64,000 bases of DNA, from NCBI GenBank assembly GCA_027484825.1, contig JAIXSE010000025.1, positions 248,001 through 312,000 of the forward strand, read 5' to 3'. This DNA comes from Rubrivivax sp. (GTDB taxonomy: Bacteria; Pseudomonadota; Gammaproteobacteria; Burkholderiales; Burkholderiaceae_C). The translations under genes and the position numbers were made by a program. Positions 46,999-57,010 of the stretch are shown one piece after another; positions within the stretch are counted from its first letter, which is position 1; every line of letters begins with the position of its first letter. The notes beneath the pieces are model-generated. The model worked only from the letters and a program-made list of their open reading frames with translations, made no database searches and had not been told where the DNA came from.

Positions 46999-47030
46999 AA
47001 AAAGGCCGCTGAGTGATCAGCGGCCTTTTT
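46999..47030. terminator. Strong bidirectional terminator after argG
   Basis: AAAAAGGCCGCTGA pairs perfectly with TCAGCGGCCTTTTT around a GTGA loop. The T run on the plus strand ends argG; the A run gives the reverse strand a T tail as well. Confidence 0.92.
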
Positions 47031-47061
47031 CATGTGGGGCTTGGTTGGCTTTACTGCGCTC

Positions 47062-47155
47062 GAAGGAGACAGGGAGAGGGATTCCGCTCCATGTCCTCCG
47101 TCCGCTTCGCGGCCTCCCCCTTGACTTCCGCGGAATCCCTCTCCCTGCCTCCTTC
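47062..47155. repeat. Large inverted repeat with 26-bp arms, one mismatch
   Basis: Arm 1 (47062-47087) is GAAGGAG-A-CAGGGAGAGGG, then ATTCCGC. Arm 2 (47130-47155) is its reverse complement except for one base. The 42-base loop contains a small CCGC-TTC-GCGG hairpin. There is no T run, transposase or target duplication visible. It lies between argG's terminator and the 3' end of PEP-CTERM protein 3. It resembles a small palindromic interspersed element (REP- or MITE-like). Confidence 0.85.
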
Positions 47156-47240
47156 TGGATCGAGCGGGGCGGCGAGTTCTTGGCGGAGCGGCAGAGAATG
47201 CTGTGCGGGCATGGCCCTCAGGGGCCATACAAGCGCCTTT

Positions 47241-47930
47241 TTAGGTGCGGCGGCGGGCCAGGAAGGCCAGGGCAGCCAGGCCCGCAATCATCATGGCGTA
47301 GGTCTGAGGTTCCGGGACCGGGCTCGTGGTCGGGGTGGTGCGAGGCACCGCGTTTGCAATGGCGCTCGCAAACTCAACGCGCACACCGGTGTAGTTGTAG
47401 ACCGAGTTGGCGTAGTCCGTGACCACAAAACTCAGCGTGTTCACGCCGCTGGTGAAGTAGCTGGTGATGCTGCTGAAATTGGTCCAGCCGGTGTAGCCGT
47501 TGCCATCAATGGTCGAGATGGCCTGACCATTGAGCAGCAGCACACCACTGTTGTCCGTCGCCCAGCGACCCGTGATCGAGGCCGTCGAAACGTCGTAACC
47601 CGTCAGGTCAAAGTTCAGGGACCAGCTCACCACACTGTCAGTCGCCGAGCTGTAGTTGGTCTGCTGGTCATTGCCCAGAATCAGCCAGGAAGAAGACTCG
47701 GTGTTGGCAATCCAGTGCGGGAACGGATCGGTCGAACCGGTGCTCACCAAGCCATAACCGGTCTGGCCGGAATAGTCGCCGCCAGACACGCTGTAGGTGT
47801 AGTTCTTGTCCGTCTCGCCAGAGCTCAGACCGCTGCCCGTGTTGACCAGACCCCCAATGGTGTCCGCCATCGCCACACCACCCAACAAGGTGGCCGCCAG
47901 CGCGATAGGGGTGATTGCAAGCAGCTTCAT
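47241..47930 (-). CDS. PEP-CTERM sorting-domain protein (3)
   Basis: This is a 229-residue exported protein. Signal peptide MKLLAITPIALAATLLGGVAMA (residues 1-22). The mature domain is rich in Ser, Thr, Gly and Asn, with GRWATDNSGVLLLNG and WTNFSSITSYFTSGVNTLSFVV, a beta-sandwich pattern seen in extracellular carbohydrate-binding-like domains. The tail is VPEP, YAMMIAGLAALAFLA, RRRT, a textbook PEP-CTERM. GC is lower than in the neighbours. GGGA lies before ATG 47930. A possible sigma-54 promoter lies about 100 bases upstream. Confidence 0.93.
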   Translation of the reverse strand: MKLLAITPIALAATLLGGVAMADTIGGLVNTGSGLSSGETDKNYTYSVSGGDYSGQTGYGLVSTGSTDPFPHWIANTESSSWLILGNDQQTNYSSATDSVVSWSLNFDLTGYDVSTASITGRWATDNSGVLLLNGQAISTIDGNGYTGWTNFSSITSYFTSGVNTLSFVVTDYANSVYNYTGVRVEFASAIANAVPRTTPTTSPVPEPQTYAMMIAGLAALAFLARRRT

Positions 47931-48031
47931 GAAAGTCCCGATAAATCAGTGTGGTGGCAACGCGGGCATCGCCCGCCTCCCTCGGTCCTCATGCAAGCAA
48001 GTGCCGGGCCCGTTGTCGTGGACCTCATTCT

Positions 48032-48048
48032 TGCAAAAGGTGTGACTT
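48032..48048 (-). promoter_or_regulatory. Possible sigma-54 promoter for PEP-CTERM protein 3
   Basis: On the minus strand AAGTCAC-ACCTT-TTGCA keeps the -12 TTGCA and the correct ten-base spacing, but has GT in place of the near-invariant GG of the -24 element. Sigma-54 control of PEP-CTERM genes by PrsK/PrsR is known in related bacteria. The weak -24 makes this tentative. Confidence 0.3.
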
Positions 48049-48053
48049 TATGC

Positions 48054-48071
48054 CCCCCGTGCACACGGGGG
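48054..48071. other. CCCCCGTG-CA-CACGGGGG palindrome in the PEP-CTERM 3 upstream region
   Basis: Perfect 8-bp arms with a two-base centre, just upstream of the possible sigma-54 promoter. It could be an activator site or a cruciform; no known site is matched. Confidence 0.45.
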
Positions 48072-48086
48072 TCAGGCCTGTTCTTT

Positions 48087-48104
48087 GGTAACGATGGGGT
48101 AACG
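48087..48104. promoter_or_regulatory. Direct repeats GGTAACG, 11 bp apart
   Basis: GGTAACG occurs at 48087-48093 and 48098-48104, one helical turn apart, about 40 bases upstream of the possible sigma-54 promoter. Such spacing is common for dimers of response regulators. The rest of the 47931-48247 interval shows no gene. Confidence 0.35.
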
Positions 48105-48247
48105 GGCGTTGCTGCACCGCTGAATTTGGGGCGATTGGCGCACCAAACGGGTGGACAGGCACGCGCCACGCCGGTGCCCCGCACCTCCGATGGGCTCGGC
48201 CCGCGTCGCCAGGCGCCGATGACGGGGTCAGGTGTTGAAGAGCGGCT

Positions 48248-49297
48248 TCAGGCGTCGGAGCGGCGGCGGTCCAGCAGCATGGCGTCGCCATAGCTGAAGA
48301 AGCGGTAGCGCTGCTCGATGGCGTGCCGGTAGAGCGCCATGATGGACTCATAACCCGCCAGGGCGGAGACCAGCATCATGAGGGTGCTCTTGGGCAGGTG
48401 GAAGTTGGTGATGAGACGGTCGACCACCTGGAAGTCAAAGCCCGGGGTGATGAAGATGTCGGTCTCGCGGGCGCCCGCACGCAGTTGTCCCCCCAGCGCC
48501 GCCGATTCCAGTGCGCGCAGCGTGGTGGTGCCCACCGCAGTGACACGCCCGCCCGCGGCGCGGCAGCGCTCAATCGCAGCCACGGTCTCTTCGGGCACCT
48601 GGAACCATTCGCTGTGCATCTTGTGGTCGGCCAGGTGGTCGACCCGGACCGGCTGGAAGGTGCCGGCACCGACATGCAAGGTGACATGCGCGGTCTGGAT
48701 GCCGCGGGCCGCCAGGCGTTCGAGCAAGGGCTCGTCAAAGTGCAAGGCAGCAGTCGGGGCGGCGACAGCGCCCGGCTCCCGCGCAAAGACGGTCTGGTAG
48801 CGCCGGACATCATCCACCGAGTCGTCATGCGCGATGTAGGGCGGCAGCGGGACATGGCCGTGCTGGTCCAGCAGCGTGAAGGGGTCGCCGGAGAGGCGCA
48901 GGTGGAAGAGGCCGTTGTCCGGGCCGCAGCGACCCAGCACCTCGGCATCAAAGGCGTCTGCGAAGCGGACCACCGCACCCGGCTTGGGACTCTTGCTGGC
49001 CCGCATGTGCGCCCAGACCTCTTGCGTTCCAGGCAGCACCCGCTCGATCAGCGCCTCCACCGCACCGCCACTGGCCTTGGCCCCGTACAGCCGCGCCTTG
49101 ATGACCCGCGTGTTGTTGAAGACCAGCAGGTCCTTGGGGTCGAGCAGCTCGGGCAGCTCACGGAAGATGCGGTCCACCGGCGGCAGGCTGCGGCCGTCCA
49201 GCAGGCGCGAAGCACTGCGCTCTGCAGCCGGATGCTGGGCAATGAGATCGTCGGGAAGCGCGAAATCGAAGTCGCTGACGGTGAAGAGTCGGGACAT
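48248..49297 (-). CDS. queA: S-adenosylmethionine:tRNA ribosyltransferase-isomerase
   Basis: This 349-residue enzyme builds the epoxyqueuosine ring on preQ1-tRNA. Motifs: [78 protein letters not shown] and [19 protein letters not shown]. The start at 49297 matches the family; the frame extends 106 codons upstream without homology. It is divergent from recG. tgt acts before it in the pathway. Confidence 0.96.
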   Translation of the reverse strand: MSRLFTVSDFDFALPDDLIAQHPAAERSASRLLDGRSLPPVDRIFRELPELLDPKDLLVFNNTRVIKARLYGAKASGGAVEALIERVLPGTQEVWAHMRASKSPKPGAVVRFADAFDAEVLGRCGPDNGLFHLRLSGDPFTLLDQHGHVPLPPYIAHDDSVDDVRRYQTVFAREPGAVAAPTAALHFDEPLLERLAARGIQTAHVTLHVGAGTFQPVRVDHLADHKMHSEWFQVPEETVAAIERCRAAGGRVTAVGTTTLRALESAALGGQLRAGARETDIFITPGFDFQVVDRLITNFHLPKSTLMMLVSALAGYESIMALYRHAIEQRYRFFSYGDAMLLDRRRSDA

Positions 49298-49415
49298 AGG
49301 TGACGAGGGCCGGACAGACCCGTGCCGATCAAATGAGAAGGACCGAATTCTCCCATCCCATGCTTTCCCGACAGGAGCGCCTAGCCGCGCCAGATCACAG
49401 GCAGAATTCCGACCC

Positions 49416-51614
49416 ATGTCCGAGGTCCCGTCCGTGTCGTCCAAAGCCCCGCGCACGTCCAAGTCGGCCACGAAGCCGGCCAGCCAGCGGGCGGGCCAGG
49501 CCGCGTCCGACGCCGGATCGCCCGCCATCAGCGCCGCACCGGCCGCAGCCCCCGCAGCACCTGCCAAGTCCGCCCCGCAAAAGGCGATGGAACGCATGGG
49601 ACTGACCCGCGACATCGACCTCGCCCTGCATCTGCCGCTTCGTTATGAGGACGAAACCCAGATCACGCCGCTGGACGCCGCCCACGACGGCGACACCGTC
49701 CAGTGCGAAGGCGAGGTGATCGAGAGCCGCATCGAGATTCGCGGCCGTCGTCAGCTGCTGGTGAAGCTGCGGGACGACCAGGGCGGTCAGGTGCAGCTGC
49801 GCTTCCTCCATTTCTATCCCGCCCATCAGAAGACCCTGGCCGTGGGCGCCCGCGTCCGCGCCCGCGGCGAGATCCGCGTCGGCTTCTTCGGGCGGGAGAT
49901 GGTGCATCCCAGCTTCCGCAAAGTGGATGGGCAGACCCCGCTGGCCACGTCGCTGACGCCCGTCTACCCCACGAGCGCGCAGCTGCCGCAGGCCTATCTG
50001 CGCAAGGCGGTGGCGTCCGCGCTCAAGCGGGCGCCGCTGGACGAGGTGCTGCCCCCGTCGATGATTCCCGCCGGGCTGCCGTCGCTGCGCGAGACGCTGC
50101 AGTTCCTGCACCATCCCCCGCCGTCCGCCGGGCTGTCGACGCTGGAAGACCACACCCATCCCGCCTGGCAACGGCTGAAGTTCGAGGAGCTGCTGGCCCA
50201 GCAGCTGAGTCAGCAGCAGGCCCAGCGCGAGCGTGCGCATCTGCGGGCCCCGGTGCTGCGCGGCAGCAAGGGCGGTCTGCATGAGCGGCTGCTCGGCGCC
50301 CTGCCCTTCGCCCTGACCGGCGCCCAGCAGCGCGTGACCGAGGAGATCGCCGCCGACCTGGCCCTGCCCCAGCCCATGCACCGCCTGCTGCAGGGCGATG
50401 TGGGCTCCGGCAAGACGGTCGTGGCCGCGATCGCCGCCGCCGTAGCCATGGATGCCGGCTGGCAGTGCGCCTTGATGGCGCCGACCGAAATCCTGGCCGA
50501 GCAACACTTCCGCAAGCTGATCGGCTGGCTGGAACCCCTTGGGGTGCAGGTGGCCTGGATCACCGGCAGCGTGAAGGGCAAGGCGCGCCAGAAGATGCTG
50601 GACGCCGCCGCGTCCGGCGAAGCAAAGCTGGTGGTGGGCACCCACGCGGTGATCGAGGACAAGGTCAGCTTCGCCCGGCTGGGCCTGGCCATCATCGATG
50701 AGCAGCATCGCTTCGGCGTGGCCCAGCGCCTGGCCCTGCGCAAGAAGCTGGCGGACAGCCTGAATGACGACACACCCGGCGCCGTGCCGATGGAGCCGCA
50801 TCTGCTGATGATGAGCGCCACGCCCATCCCCCGCACGCTGGCCATGACCTATTTCGCCGACCTGGCGGTGTCCACCATCGACGAACTGCCGCCCGGCCGC
50901 AGCCCGATCGTCACCCGCGTCTTCGCCGACGGCCGTCGCGACGACGTGATCGAGAAGATCGCCGCCGCCGTGCAGGACGGACGCCAGGTCTACTGGGTCT
51001 GCCCGCTGATCGAGGAATCGGAAGCCCTGGACCTGAAGAACGCCACCGAGACCCATGAGGAACTGAGCGCCGCCCTGCCCGGCCGCATGGTGGGTCTGCT
51101 GCACGGCCGCATGCCGCCGGCGGAAAAGGCCGCCGTGATGTCGCTGTTCAGCAGCGGCGAGATGAGCGTGCTGGTCGCCACCACCGTGATCGAAGTGGGC
51201 GTGGACGTGCCCAACGCGAGCGTGATGGTGATTGAACATGCCGAGCGCTTCGGCCTGTCCCAGTTGCATCAGCTGCGCGGTCGCGTCGGCCGCGGTTCGG
51301 TGGCCAGCGTGTGCGTGCTGCTCTACACCGGCCCGCTGTCGGACACCGGCAAGTCGCGCCTGCGGGCCATGGCCGAGACCACCGACGGCTTCGAGATCGC
51401 CCGCCGCGACCTGGATATCCGCGGCCCCGGTGAATTCATGGGCGCGCGCCAGAGCGGCGCGCAATTGCTGCGCTTCGCCGACCTGGAAGAGGACGCGCCG
51501 CTGCTCAGCACTGCCCGCTCACTTGCCCCGCGCCTGCTGGACCAGCATCCCCAGGCCGCGCTGCGACAGGTCGAGCGCTGGCTGGGGCACAAGACGGAAT
51601 ATCTCAAGGCCTGA
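49416..51614 (+). CDS. recG: ATP-dependent DNA helicase RecG
   Basis: This 732-residue helicase remodels stalled replication forks and Holliday junctions. Residues 1-55 are an Ala/Ser/Pro-rich extension not seen in E. coli RecG. The wedge/OB domain follows ([20 protein letters not shown]). Helicase motifs: Walker A GDVGSGKT near 327, DEQH near 428, [11 protein letters not shown], and motif [12 protein letters not shown]. It is divergent from queA. ATG 49416 was chosen; a later start after the low-complexity stretch is possible. Confidence 0.96.
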   Translation: MSEVPSVSSKAPRTSKSATKPASQRAGQAASDAGSPAISAAPAAAPAAPAKSAPQKAMERMGLTRDIDLALHLPLRYEDETQITPLDAAHDGDTVQCEGEVIESRIEIRGRRQLLVKLRDDQGGQVQLRFLHFYPAHQKTLAVGARVRARGEIRVGFFGREMVHPSFRKVDGQTPLATSLTPVYPTSAQLPQAYLRKAVASALKRAPLDEVLPPSMIPAGLPSLRETLQFLHHPPPSAGLSTLEDHTHPAWQRLKFEELLAQQLSQQQAQRERAHLRAPVLRGSKGGLHERLLGALPFALTGAQQRVTEEIAADLALPQPMHRLLQGDVGSGKTVVAAIAAAVAMDAGWQCALMAPTEILAEQHFRKLIGWLEPLGVQVAWITGSVKGKARQKMLDAAASGEAKLVVGTHAVIEDKVSFARLGLAIIDEQHRFGVAQRLALRKKLADSLNDDTPGAVPMEPHLLMMSATPIPRTLAMTYFADLAVSTIDELPPGRSPIVTRVFADGRRDDVIEKIAAAVQDGRQVYWVCPLIEESEALDLKNATETHEELSAALPGRMVGLLHGRMPPAEKAAVMSLFSSGEMSVLVATTVIEVGVDVPNASVMVIEHAERFGLSQLHQLRGRVGRGSVASVCVLLYTGPLSDTGKSRLRAMAETTDGFEIARRDLDIRGPGEFMGARQSGAQLLRFADLEEDAPLLSTARSLAPRLLDQHPQAALRQVERWLGHKTEYLKA

Positions 51615-51662
51615 GGCCGGCCAGGTCCCTGCCGCCAGAACCCCGTGGCAGAGCAGTCGCGC

Positions 51663-52496
51663 TCAGCCTTCCAGGTTGTCGATCAGCCGCGTCTGGCCCA
51701 GCTTGGCGGCGCCCAGCGCCACGATCGGCTGTCCGTCCTGCGGCGCGCCCAGGTCATGCTGACGGCGCAGGGTCATGTAGTCCGGCTGCCAGCCCGCGTC
51801 GCGCAGGGCCTGCATCGCGTCGGCCTCCAGGCGGGCCACATCACGCGCGCCATCGCGCCAGGCGGTGAGCAGACCGCGCAGCGTCTGCGACAGCAGCAGG
51901 GCGCGCTGCTTCTCGTCGTCGCTGAGGTAGCCGTTGCGGCTGGACAAGGCCAGGCCCGTGTCGCTGCGGCGGGTCTCGCCGGCCAGGATCCGGATCGGCA
52001 GCGCCATCTGGTCGACCATGCGGCGCAGCACCATCAGTTGCTGATAGTCCTTCTTGCCGAACACGGCCACATCCGGCTGCACGATGTTGAAGAGCTTGTG
52101 CACCACCGTGCACACGCCCACGAAGAAGCCAGGACGGAAGTGCCCCTCCAGGATGTCCGCCAGCTCGGTCGGCGGATGCACCTTGTAGCCCTGCGGCTCC
52201 GGGTACATCGTCTTCTCGTCCGGGGCGAACACAAGGTCGCAGCCCACACCGGCCAGCAGCTCGGCATCCCGCTGCAGGGTGCGGGGATAGCGGTCGAAGT
52301 CCTCATGCGGTGCGAATTGCAGCCGGTTGACAAAGACCGAGGCCACGATGCGGCCGGTCGGCCCCACCGCTTCGCGGGCCTGCGTCACCAGCGCCAGATG
52401 GCCTTCATGCAGATTGCCCATGGTGGGCACGAAGGCCACGGGGGCGTCGCCTTGCAGCGCGGCCCGCAGGCCGGGAATGTCGTGATGGATCTGCAT
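51663..52496 (-). CDS. panC: Pantothenate synthetase
   Basis: This 277-residue enzyme condenses pantoate and beta-alanine with ATP. Motifs: [18 protein letters not shown] (HIGH-type nucleotide site), [57 protein letters not shown] and SSRNGYLS. Second gene of panB-panC; only four bases separate panB's stop from this ATG. Confidence 0.97.
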   Translation of the reverse strand: MQIHHDIPGLRAALQGDAPVAFVPTMGNLHEGHLALVTQAREAVGPTGRIVASVFVNRLQFAPHEDFDRYPRTLQRDAELLAGVGCDLVFAPDEKTMYPEPQGYKVHPPTELADILEGHFRPGFFVGVCTVVHKLFNIVQPDVAVFGKKDYQQLMVLRRMVDQMALPIRILAGETRRSDTGLALSSRNGYLSDDEKQRALLLSQTLRGLLTAWRDGARDVARLEADAMQALRDAGWQPDYMTLRRQHDLGAPQDGQPIVALGAAKLGQTRLIDNLEG

Positions 52497-52500
52497 GGGG

Positions 52501-53307
52501 TCAGAAAGTGTGTTCGGGGGCGGGGAAGGCGCCGGACTTGACGTCGGCCACATAGCGTCCCACCGCCTCCTGGATGGAGGCCGAGCCCTGCATGAAATTG
52601 CGGACAAAGCGCGGGCGCCGACCCGGCGTGACATCCAGCATGTCATGCAGCACCAGCACCTGGCCCGAGCACTCCGCCCCGGCCCCGATGCCAATGACCG
52701 GAATGCCCAGGCTGCGGGTCAGTTCCCCGGCCAGGGCCGCCGGCACCATCTCCAGCACCAGCATCTGCGCCCCCGCCTGCACCAGTTCGCGGGCATGCGC
52801 CTTGAGCTGGGCCGCGCCCTGCTCGTCACGGCCCTGCACCTTGAAGCCGCTCAGCGCGGTGACCGTCTGCGGCGTTAGCCCCAGGTGGGCGCACACCGGA
52901 ATGCCGCGCTCGGTGAGGAAACGCACCGTCTCGGTCGTCCAGCCGCCGCCCTCCAGCTTCACCATGTGCGCGCCGGCCTGGGCCAGCTGCATGGCGCTGT
53001 GCCAGGCGTCCTGCGGGGAGGTGTGATAGGTGCCGAACGGCAGGTCGGCCACGATCCAGGCATGCCGACGCGCCCGCGCCACACACCGGGTGTGATAAAC
53101 CATCTCTTCCAGCCGCACCGGCACGGTGGTGTCCTGCCCCTGCAGCACATTGCCCAGCGAATCGCCGATGAGCAGCGCATCCACGCCGGCCGTGTCCAGC
53201 AGGTGCGCGAAGGCCGCGTCATAGCAGGTGAGCATGGCGATCTTGTCGCCCGCGGCATGCATATCCAGCAGGCGCTGGAGGGTGATGGGTTTTTTGTCAG
53301 TCGTCAT
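52501..53307 (-). CDS. panB: 3-methyl-2-oxobutanoate hydroxymethyltransferase
   Basis: This 268-residue enzyme makes ketopantoate from alpha-ketoisovalerate and methylene-tetrahydrofolate. Motifs: [58 protein letters not shown] and [24 protein letters not shown]. The start at 53307 matches the family; the open frame extends 32 codons more. It is divergent from oxyR with 85 bases between. Confidence 0.97.
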   Translation of the reverse strand: MTTDKKPITLQRLLDMHAAGDKIAMLTCYDAAFAHLLDTAGVDALLIGDSLGNVLQGQDTTVPVRLEEMVYHTRCVARARRHAWIVADLPFGTYHTSPQDAWHSAMQLAQAGAHMVKLEGGGWTTETVRFLTERGIPVCAHLGLTPQTVTALSGFKVQGRDEQGAAQLKAHARELVQAGAQMLVLEMVPAALAGELTRSLGIPVIGIGAGAECSGQVLVLHDMLDVTPGRRPRFVRNFMQGSASIQEAVGRYVADVKSGAFPAPEHTF

Positions 53308-53392
53308 GCGTCTCCCCAGGTGTTGTCCCATGGGTGGGGCGGCAGTGTACCGGGCCCGCCCAGAATGCCCGCTTTCTGAGGACAATGGCGAC

Positions 53393-54313
53393 ATGACCCT
53401 CACCGAACTGCGCTACATCGTTGCCGTTGCCCGTGAACGCCATTTCGGCCGCGCCGCCGAGGCGTGCTTCGTCTCCCAGCCCACCTTGTCCGTGGCGATC
53501 AAGAAGCTGGAAGAGGAGCTGGACGTCAAGATCTTCGAACGCGGCGCCAATGAAGTGACCATGACCCCGCTGGGCGAGGACATCGTCCGTCAGGCCCAGT
53601 CGGTGATTGAACAGGCCAGCGCCATCAAGGACATCGCCAAGCGCGGCAAGGACCCGCTGGACGGCCCGCTGCGCCTGGGCATCATCTACACCATCGGCCC
53701 CTATCTGCTGCCGGAGCTGGTGAAGCACTGCATCGAGCTGTATCCGCGCATGCCGCTGATGCTGCAGGAGAACTTCACCACCAAGCTTTTGGACATGCTG
53801 CGCACCGGGGAACTGGACTGCGCCATCATGGCCGAGCCCTTCCCCGACGCCGGCCTGGCCGTGGCCCCGCTGTATGACGAGCCCTTTGTGGTGGCCGTGC
53901 CCGCCAGCCATCCGCTGGCCAAGCGGGAACGCATCTCCGCTGAAGAGCTCAAGGCAGAGACCATGTTGCTGCTGGGCAACGGCCACTGCTTCCGCGACCA
54001 TGTGCTGGAGGTCTGCCCGGAATTCGCCCGCTTCTCGACCGACGCCGAAGGCATCCGCAAGAGCTTCGAAGGCAGTTCGCTGGAGACCATCAAGCACATG
54101 GTGGCCTCCGGCATGGGCGTGACCGTCGTGCCAGCCCTGAGCGTGCCGGACCAGGTGCCGGACCACCTGCGCTACATCCCGTTTGAAGCGCCGGCCCCCA
54201 CCCGCCGCGTCGTGCTGGCCTGGCGCCGCACCTTCACCCGCTATGAAGCGGTGGCGGCGCTGCGCAATGCGGTCTACGCCGGCAAGCTGGACCGGGTGAC
54301 GCTCCTGTCCTGA
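53393..54313 (+). CDS. oxyR: Hydrogen peroxide-inducible regulator OxyR
   Basis: This is a 306-residue LysR-type regulator with helix-turn-helix [26 protein letters not shown]. The redox pair is in [12 protein letters not shown]: Cys 199 and Cys 208, the same numbers as in E. coli OxyR. H2O2 joins them and activates the protein. The neighbouring katA and dps are classical targets. Start 53393 gives this numbering and the usual [12 protein letters not shown]. Confidence 0.96.
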   Translation: MTLTELRYIVAVARERHFGRAAEACFVSQPTLSVAIKKLEEELDVKIFERGANEVTMTPLGEDIVRQAQSVIEQASAIKDIAKRGKDPLDGPLRLGIIYTIGPYLLPELVKHCIELYPRMPLMLQENFTTKLLDMLRTGELDCAIMAEPFPDAGLAVAPLYDEPFVVAVPASHPLAKRERISAEELKAETMLLLGNGHCFRDHVLEVCPEFARFSTDAEGIRKSFEGSSLETIKHMVASGMGVTVVPALSVPDQVPDHLRYIPFEAPAPTRRVVLAWRRTFTRYEAVAALRNAVYAGKLDRVTLLS

Positions 54314-54372
54314 CCCGCCAGGGAGACCGCCGGGCCCTCCATCCGGCACCCCGGCGCTCTTCCGTTTGGGGA

Positions 54373-54418
54373 ATCGATTTTTTCTATCACCGCTCTTAAG
54401 CTATTTGCGTTGATCTAT
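54373..54418 (+). promoter_or_regulatory. Putative OxyR binding region upstream of katA
   Basis: ATCGATTTTTTCTAT (54373-54387) fits the ATAG-n-t-n3-a-n-CTAT half-pattern apart from two bases. Further CTAT tetramers lie at 54401-54404 and 54415-54418. This AT-rich block contrasts with its GC-rich surroundings and is about 115 bases before katA. The spacing of the later tetramers is not ideal. Confidence 0.5.
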
Positions 54419-54533
54419 CGGCTGGCGGTTTTTACAGTCTCTCCTCACGTCGCCCCGCGACACCGATTTCGAGGTCCGCCAGCACCCCGCCCCGGGCTTG
54501 GCTCGGACCTCAACGCTTCCGAGGAGTAGCTCC

Positions 54534-56027
54534 ATGAGTGGCAAACCTACCGCTTCCGCCCATCCCGCCCAGTGCCCGGTGATGACCACCACCGCCGGTG
54601 CCCCGATCGCCGACAACCAGAACTCGCTGACCGCCGGCCCTCGCGGCCCGGTGCTGATGCAGGACTATCAGCTGATCGAAAAGCTGGCCCACCAGAACCG
54701 CGAACGCATCCCTGAACGCGTGGTGCATGCCAAGGGCTGGGGCGCCTTCGGCACCCTGACCGTGACCCAGGACATCAGCCGCTTCACCCGCGCCAAGCTC
54801 TTCGGCGAAGTCGGCAGGAGCACACCGATGCTGGCCCGTTTCTCCACCGTGGCCGGGGAGCTGGGCGCCGCTGACGCCGAGCGCGATGTGCGCGGCTTCG
54901 CCCTGAAGTTCTATACCGAAGAGGGCAACTGGGACCTGGTGGGCAACAACACGCCGGTGTTCTTCATCCGGGACCCGCTGAAGTTCCCGGACTTCATCCG
55001 CACCCAGAAGCGCCATCCGGTCAGCCATCTGCGCTCGGCCACCGCCGCCTGGGACTTCTGGAGCCTGTCCCCGGAAAGCCTGCATCAGGTCACCATCCTG
55101 ATGAGCGACCGCGGCATTCCGGTCAGCCCGCGCTTCATGAACGGCTACGGCTCCCACACCTACAGCTTCTGGAACCGCGATGGCGAGCGCTTCTGGGTGA
55201 AGTTCCACTTCAAGACCCAGCAAGGCCACGGCACCATGAGCAATGCGGATGCGGCCAAGGTGATCGGCGAGACCCGCGAGAGCTACCAGGAAGACCTGTT
55301 CGGCTCGATTCAGGCCGGGGACTATCCGCGCTGGACGATGTTCGTGCAGGTCATGCCCGAGCTGGACGCCGACAAGACGCCCTACAACCCCTTCGACCTG
55401 ACCAAGGTGTGGCCGCACCAGGACTATCCGCTGATCGAGGTGGGCGTGCTGGAGCTCAACCGCAACGCAGACAACTACTTCGAAGAGATCGAGCAAGCCG
55501 CGTTCTCGCCGAGCAACATCGTGCCCGGCATCGGCTTCAGCCCGGACCGCGTGCTGCAGGCCCGCATCTTCAGCTATGCCGACGCCCACCGCTACCGCCT
55601 GGGCACCCACTACGAGGCCCTGCCGGTGAACGCGCCCAAGTGCCCGGTGCATCACTATCACAAGGACGGGTCGATGAAGTTCTTCCGCACCCCGACCGGC
55701 AATGCGGACGCCTACTACGAGCCCAACAGCTTCGGCGGCGCGACGCAGGACCCGTCGGTGGCCGAGCCGCCGCTGCGCCTGCAGGGCGATGCCGACCGCT
55801 ACAACCATCGCGACGGCAACGACGACTACAGCCAGCCCGGCGCCCTGTTCCGCATCCTCGGGGCGGAGCAGCAGCAGCGCCTGGGACGCAATATTGCCGC
55901 GTCGATGCGGGGCGTGCCGGCGTTCATCATTGATCGTCAGCTGGCCCATTTCGACAAGGCGGATCCCGACTATGGCCGCGTGGTGCGCACTGCACTGAGC
56001 GAGCTGGACATCGAGTTCACCGCCTGA
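54534..56027 (+). CDS. katA: Monofunctional haem catalase
   Basis: This 497-residue clade-3-sized catalase converts H2O2 to water and oxygen. Active-site His 65 lies in [12 protein letters not shown], the distal Asn in [13 protein letters not shown], and the haem-ligand Tyr in [14 protein letters not shown]. No signal peptide, so cytoplasmic. GAGGAG stands eight bases before ATG 54534. An OxyR-like AT-rich region precedes it and oxyR is the upstream gene. Confidence 0.97.
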   Translation: MSGKPTASAHPAQCPVMTTTAGAPIADNQNSLTAGPRGPVLMQDYQLIEKLAHQNRERIPERVVHAKGWGAFGTLTVTQDISRFTRAKLFGEVGRSTPMLARFSTVAGELGAADAERDVRGFALKFYTEEGNWDLVGNNTPVFFIRDPLKFPDFIRTQKRHPVSHLRSATAAWDFWSLSPESLHQVTILMSDRGIPVSPRFMNGYGSHTYSFWNRDGERFWVKFHFKTQQGHGTMSNADAAKVIGETRESYQEDLFGSIQAGDYPRWTMFVQVMPELDADKTPYNPFDLTKVWPHQDYPLIEVGVLELNRNADNYFEEIEQAAFSPSNIVPGIGFSPDRVLQARIFSYADAHRYRLGTHYEALPVNAPKCPVHHYHKDGSMKFFRTPTGNADAYYEPNSFGGATQDPSVAEPPLRLQGDADRYNHRDGNDDYSQPGALFRILGAEQQQRLGRNIAASMRGVPAFIIDRQLAHFDKADPDYGRVVRTALSELDIEFTA

Positions 56028-56053
56028 CGGTCGGCGGACCGGTCCCGGAACCT

Positions 56054-56075
56054 GGCAGGTGCTGCGGCGCCTGCC
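56054..56075 (+). other. Hairpin after katA
   Basis: GGCAGGTGC-TGCG-GCGCCTGCC is a 9-bp stem with one G-U pair and a four-base loop, 27 bases after katA. No T run. It may stabilise the katA 3' end or reduce read-through into the next small gene. Confidence 0.45.
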
Positions 56076-56147
56076 GGCCACCCCGGTCCGCCGGTGCAGC
56101 CATCAAGCATCCCATCGGCGCGTCGCGCCTTCCACCAGGAGCCCAAC

Positions 56148-56255
56148 ATGAACATCAAACCCGGACGCCAATTCCTCGGACTGGTCATCGTGGCCGCAGG
56201 CGCAGCGCTCAACGCCCAGATGCTGGTGGACTGGATGCGCCACGGCACGGTCTGA
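56148..56255 (+). CDS. Small membrane protein, 35 residues, between katA and dps
   Basis: ATG 56148 is preceded by AGGAG at seven bases, an excellent ribosome site. The 35-residue peptide has a basic start (MNIKPGRQF), one hydrophobic span (LGLVIVAAGAALNAQML) and a short polar end (WMRHGTV). It is too short for most gene finders. Position suggests peroxide induction with katA. No family is recognised. Confidence 0.55.
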   Translation: MNIKPGRQFLGLVIVAAGAALNAQMLVDWMRHGTV

Positions 56256-56290
56256 CTGGCATCGTCTGACCGGCAGTGCTTTGCTGCACG

Positions 56291-56311
56291 GGTTGGGCAC
56301 TGGTTGGGCAC
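56291..56311 (+). repeat. Direct repeat GGTTGGGCAC x2
   Basis: The 10-bp unit occurs at 56291-56300 and 56302-56311, an 11-bp period, in the 227-base gap before dps. A third, looser copy (GATCTGGCAC) follows. It may be a protein site, but no known one. Confidence 0.4.
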
Positions 56312-56482
56312 GATCTGGCACTCACCAGCACTGCAGCGCCCCGGTCGCGACGCGCCCATGCCTGCATCGGCGCTTGCGCCAGCGCCGTGCCGGCGACATC
56401 CGGATCAGGTAGGCTCTTCCACCAGCCGGGTGGCCGTGCAGCGATCACCCGTTCTTCACCGACATTCCAGAGGAGTCCGCAG

Positions 56483-57010
56483 ATGGCCAAGAAGTCCCCC
56501 GCCGCCCCCGCCAACGCCAACACCAAGGGTCAGCCCTCCATCAACATCGGCATCAGCGACAAGGATCGCGCCGCCATCGCCCAAGGCCTGTCCAAGCTGC
56601 TGGCGGACACCTACACGCTGTACCTGACCACCCACAATTTCCACTGGAACGTGACCGGCCCGATGTTCAATTCGCTGCATGCGATGTTCATGGCCCAGTA
56701 CACCGAACTGTGGAATGCGGTGGACCCCATCGCCGAGCGCATCCGCTCGCTGGGCCATGCCGCGCCGGGCTCCTACGCCCAGTTCGCCGCGCTGAGCTCC
56801 CTGCCGGACGCCCCGGCCACACCGCCCAAGGCGCTGGAGATGGTGCGCATTCTGGTGGAAGGTCATGAGGGTGCGGCACGCACCGCCCGCTCGCTGTTCC
56901 CCCTGGTGGACAAGGCCAGCGACGAACCCAGCGCCGACCTGCTGACCCAGCGCCTGACCGTGCACGAGCAGACCGCGTGGATGCTGCGCAGCCTGCTGGA
57001 AGACCGCTGA
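56483..57010 (+). CDS. dps: DNA-protecting ferritin-like protein Dps
   Basis: This is a 175-residue protein. Residues 1-28 are a Lys/Ala/Pro-rich tail suited to DNA binding. The ferroxidase site is built from [13 protein letters not shown] (His), [23 protein letters not shown] (Asp and Glu). It stores iron oxidised by H2O2 and shields DNA. AGGAG lies eight bases before ATG 56483. Its stop abuts that of pta in TGATCA. Confidence 0.95.
   Translation: MAKKSPAAPANANTKGQPSINIGISDKDRAAIAQGLSKLLADTYTLYLTTHNFHWNVTGPMFNSLHAMFMAQYTELWNAVDPIAERIRSLGHAAPGSYAQFAALSSLPDAPATPPKALEMVRILVEGHEGAARTARSLFPLVDKASDEPSADLLTQRLTVHEQTAWMLRSLLEDR

Noticed and set aside
47980-48005. GGCAC followed by TTGC TTGCA on the minus strand as a sigma-54 promoter
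   Set aside because: Spacing between GG and GC is nine, not ten, which normally abolishes sigma-54 recognition.
49395-51464. Open frame of about 690 codons antisense to recG
   Set aside because: Same artefact; recG is complete with all helicase motifs.
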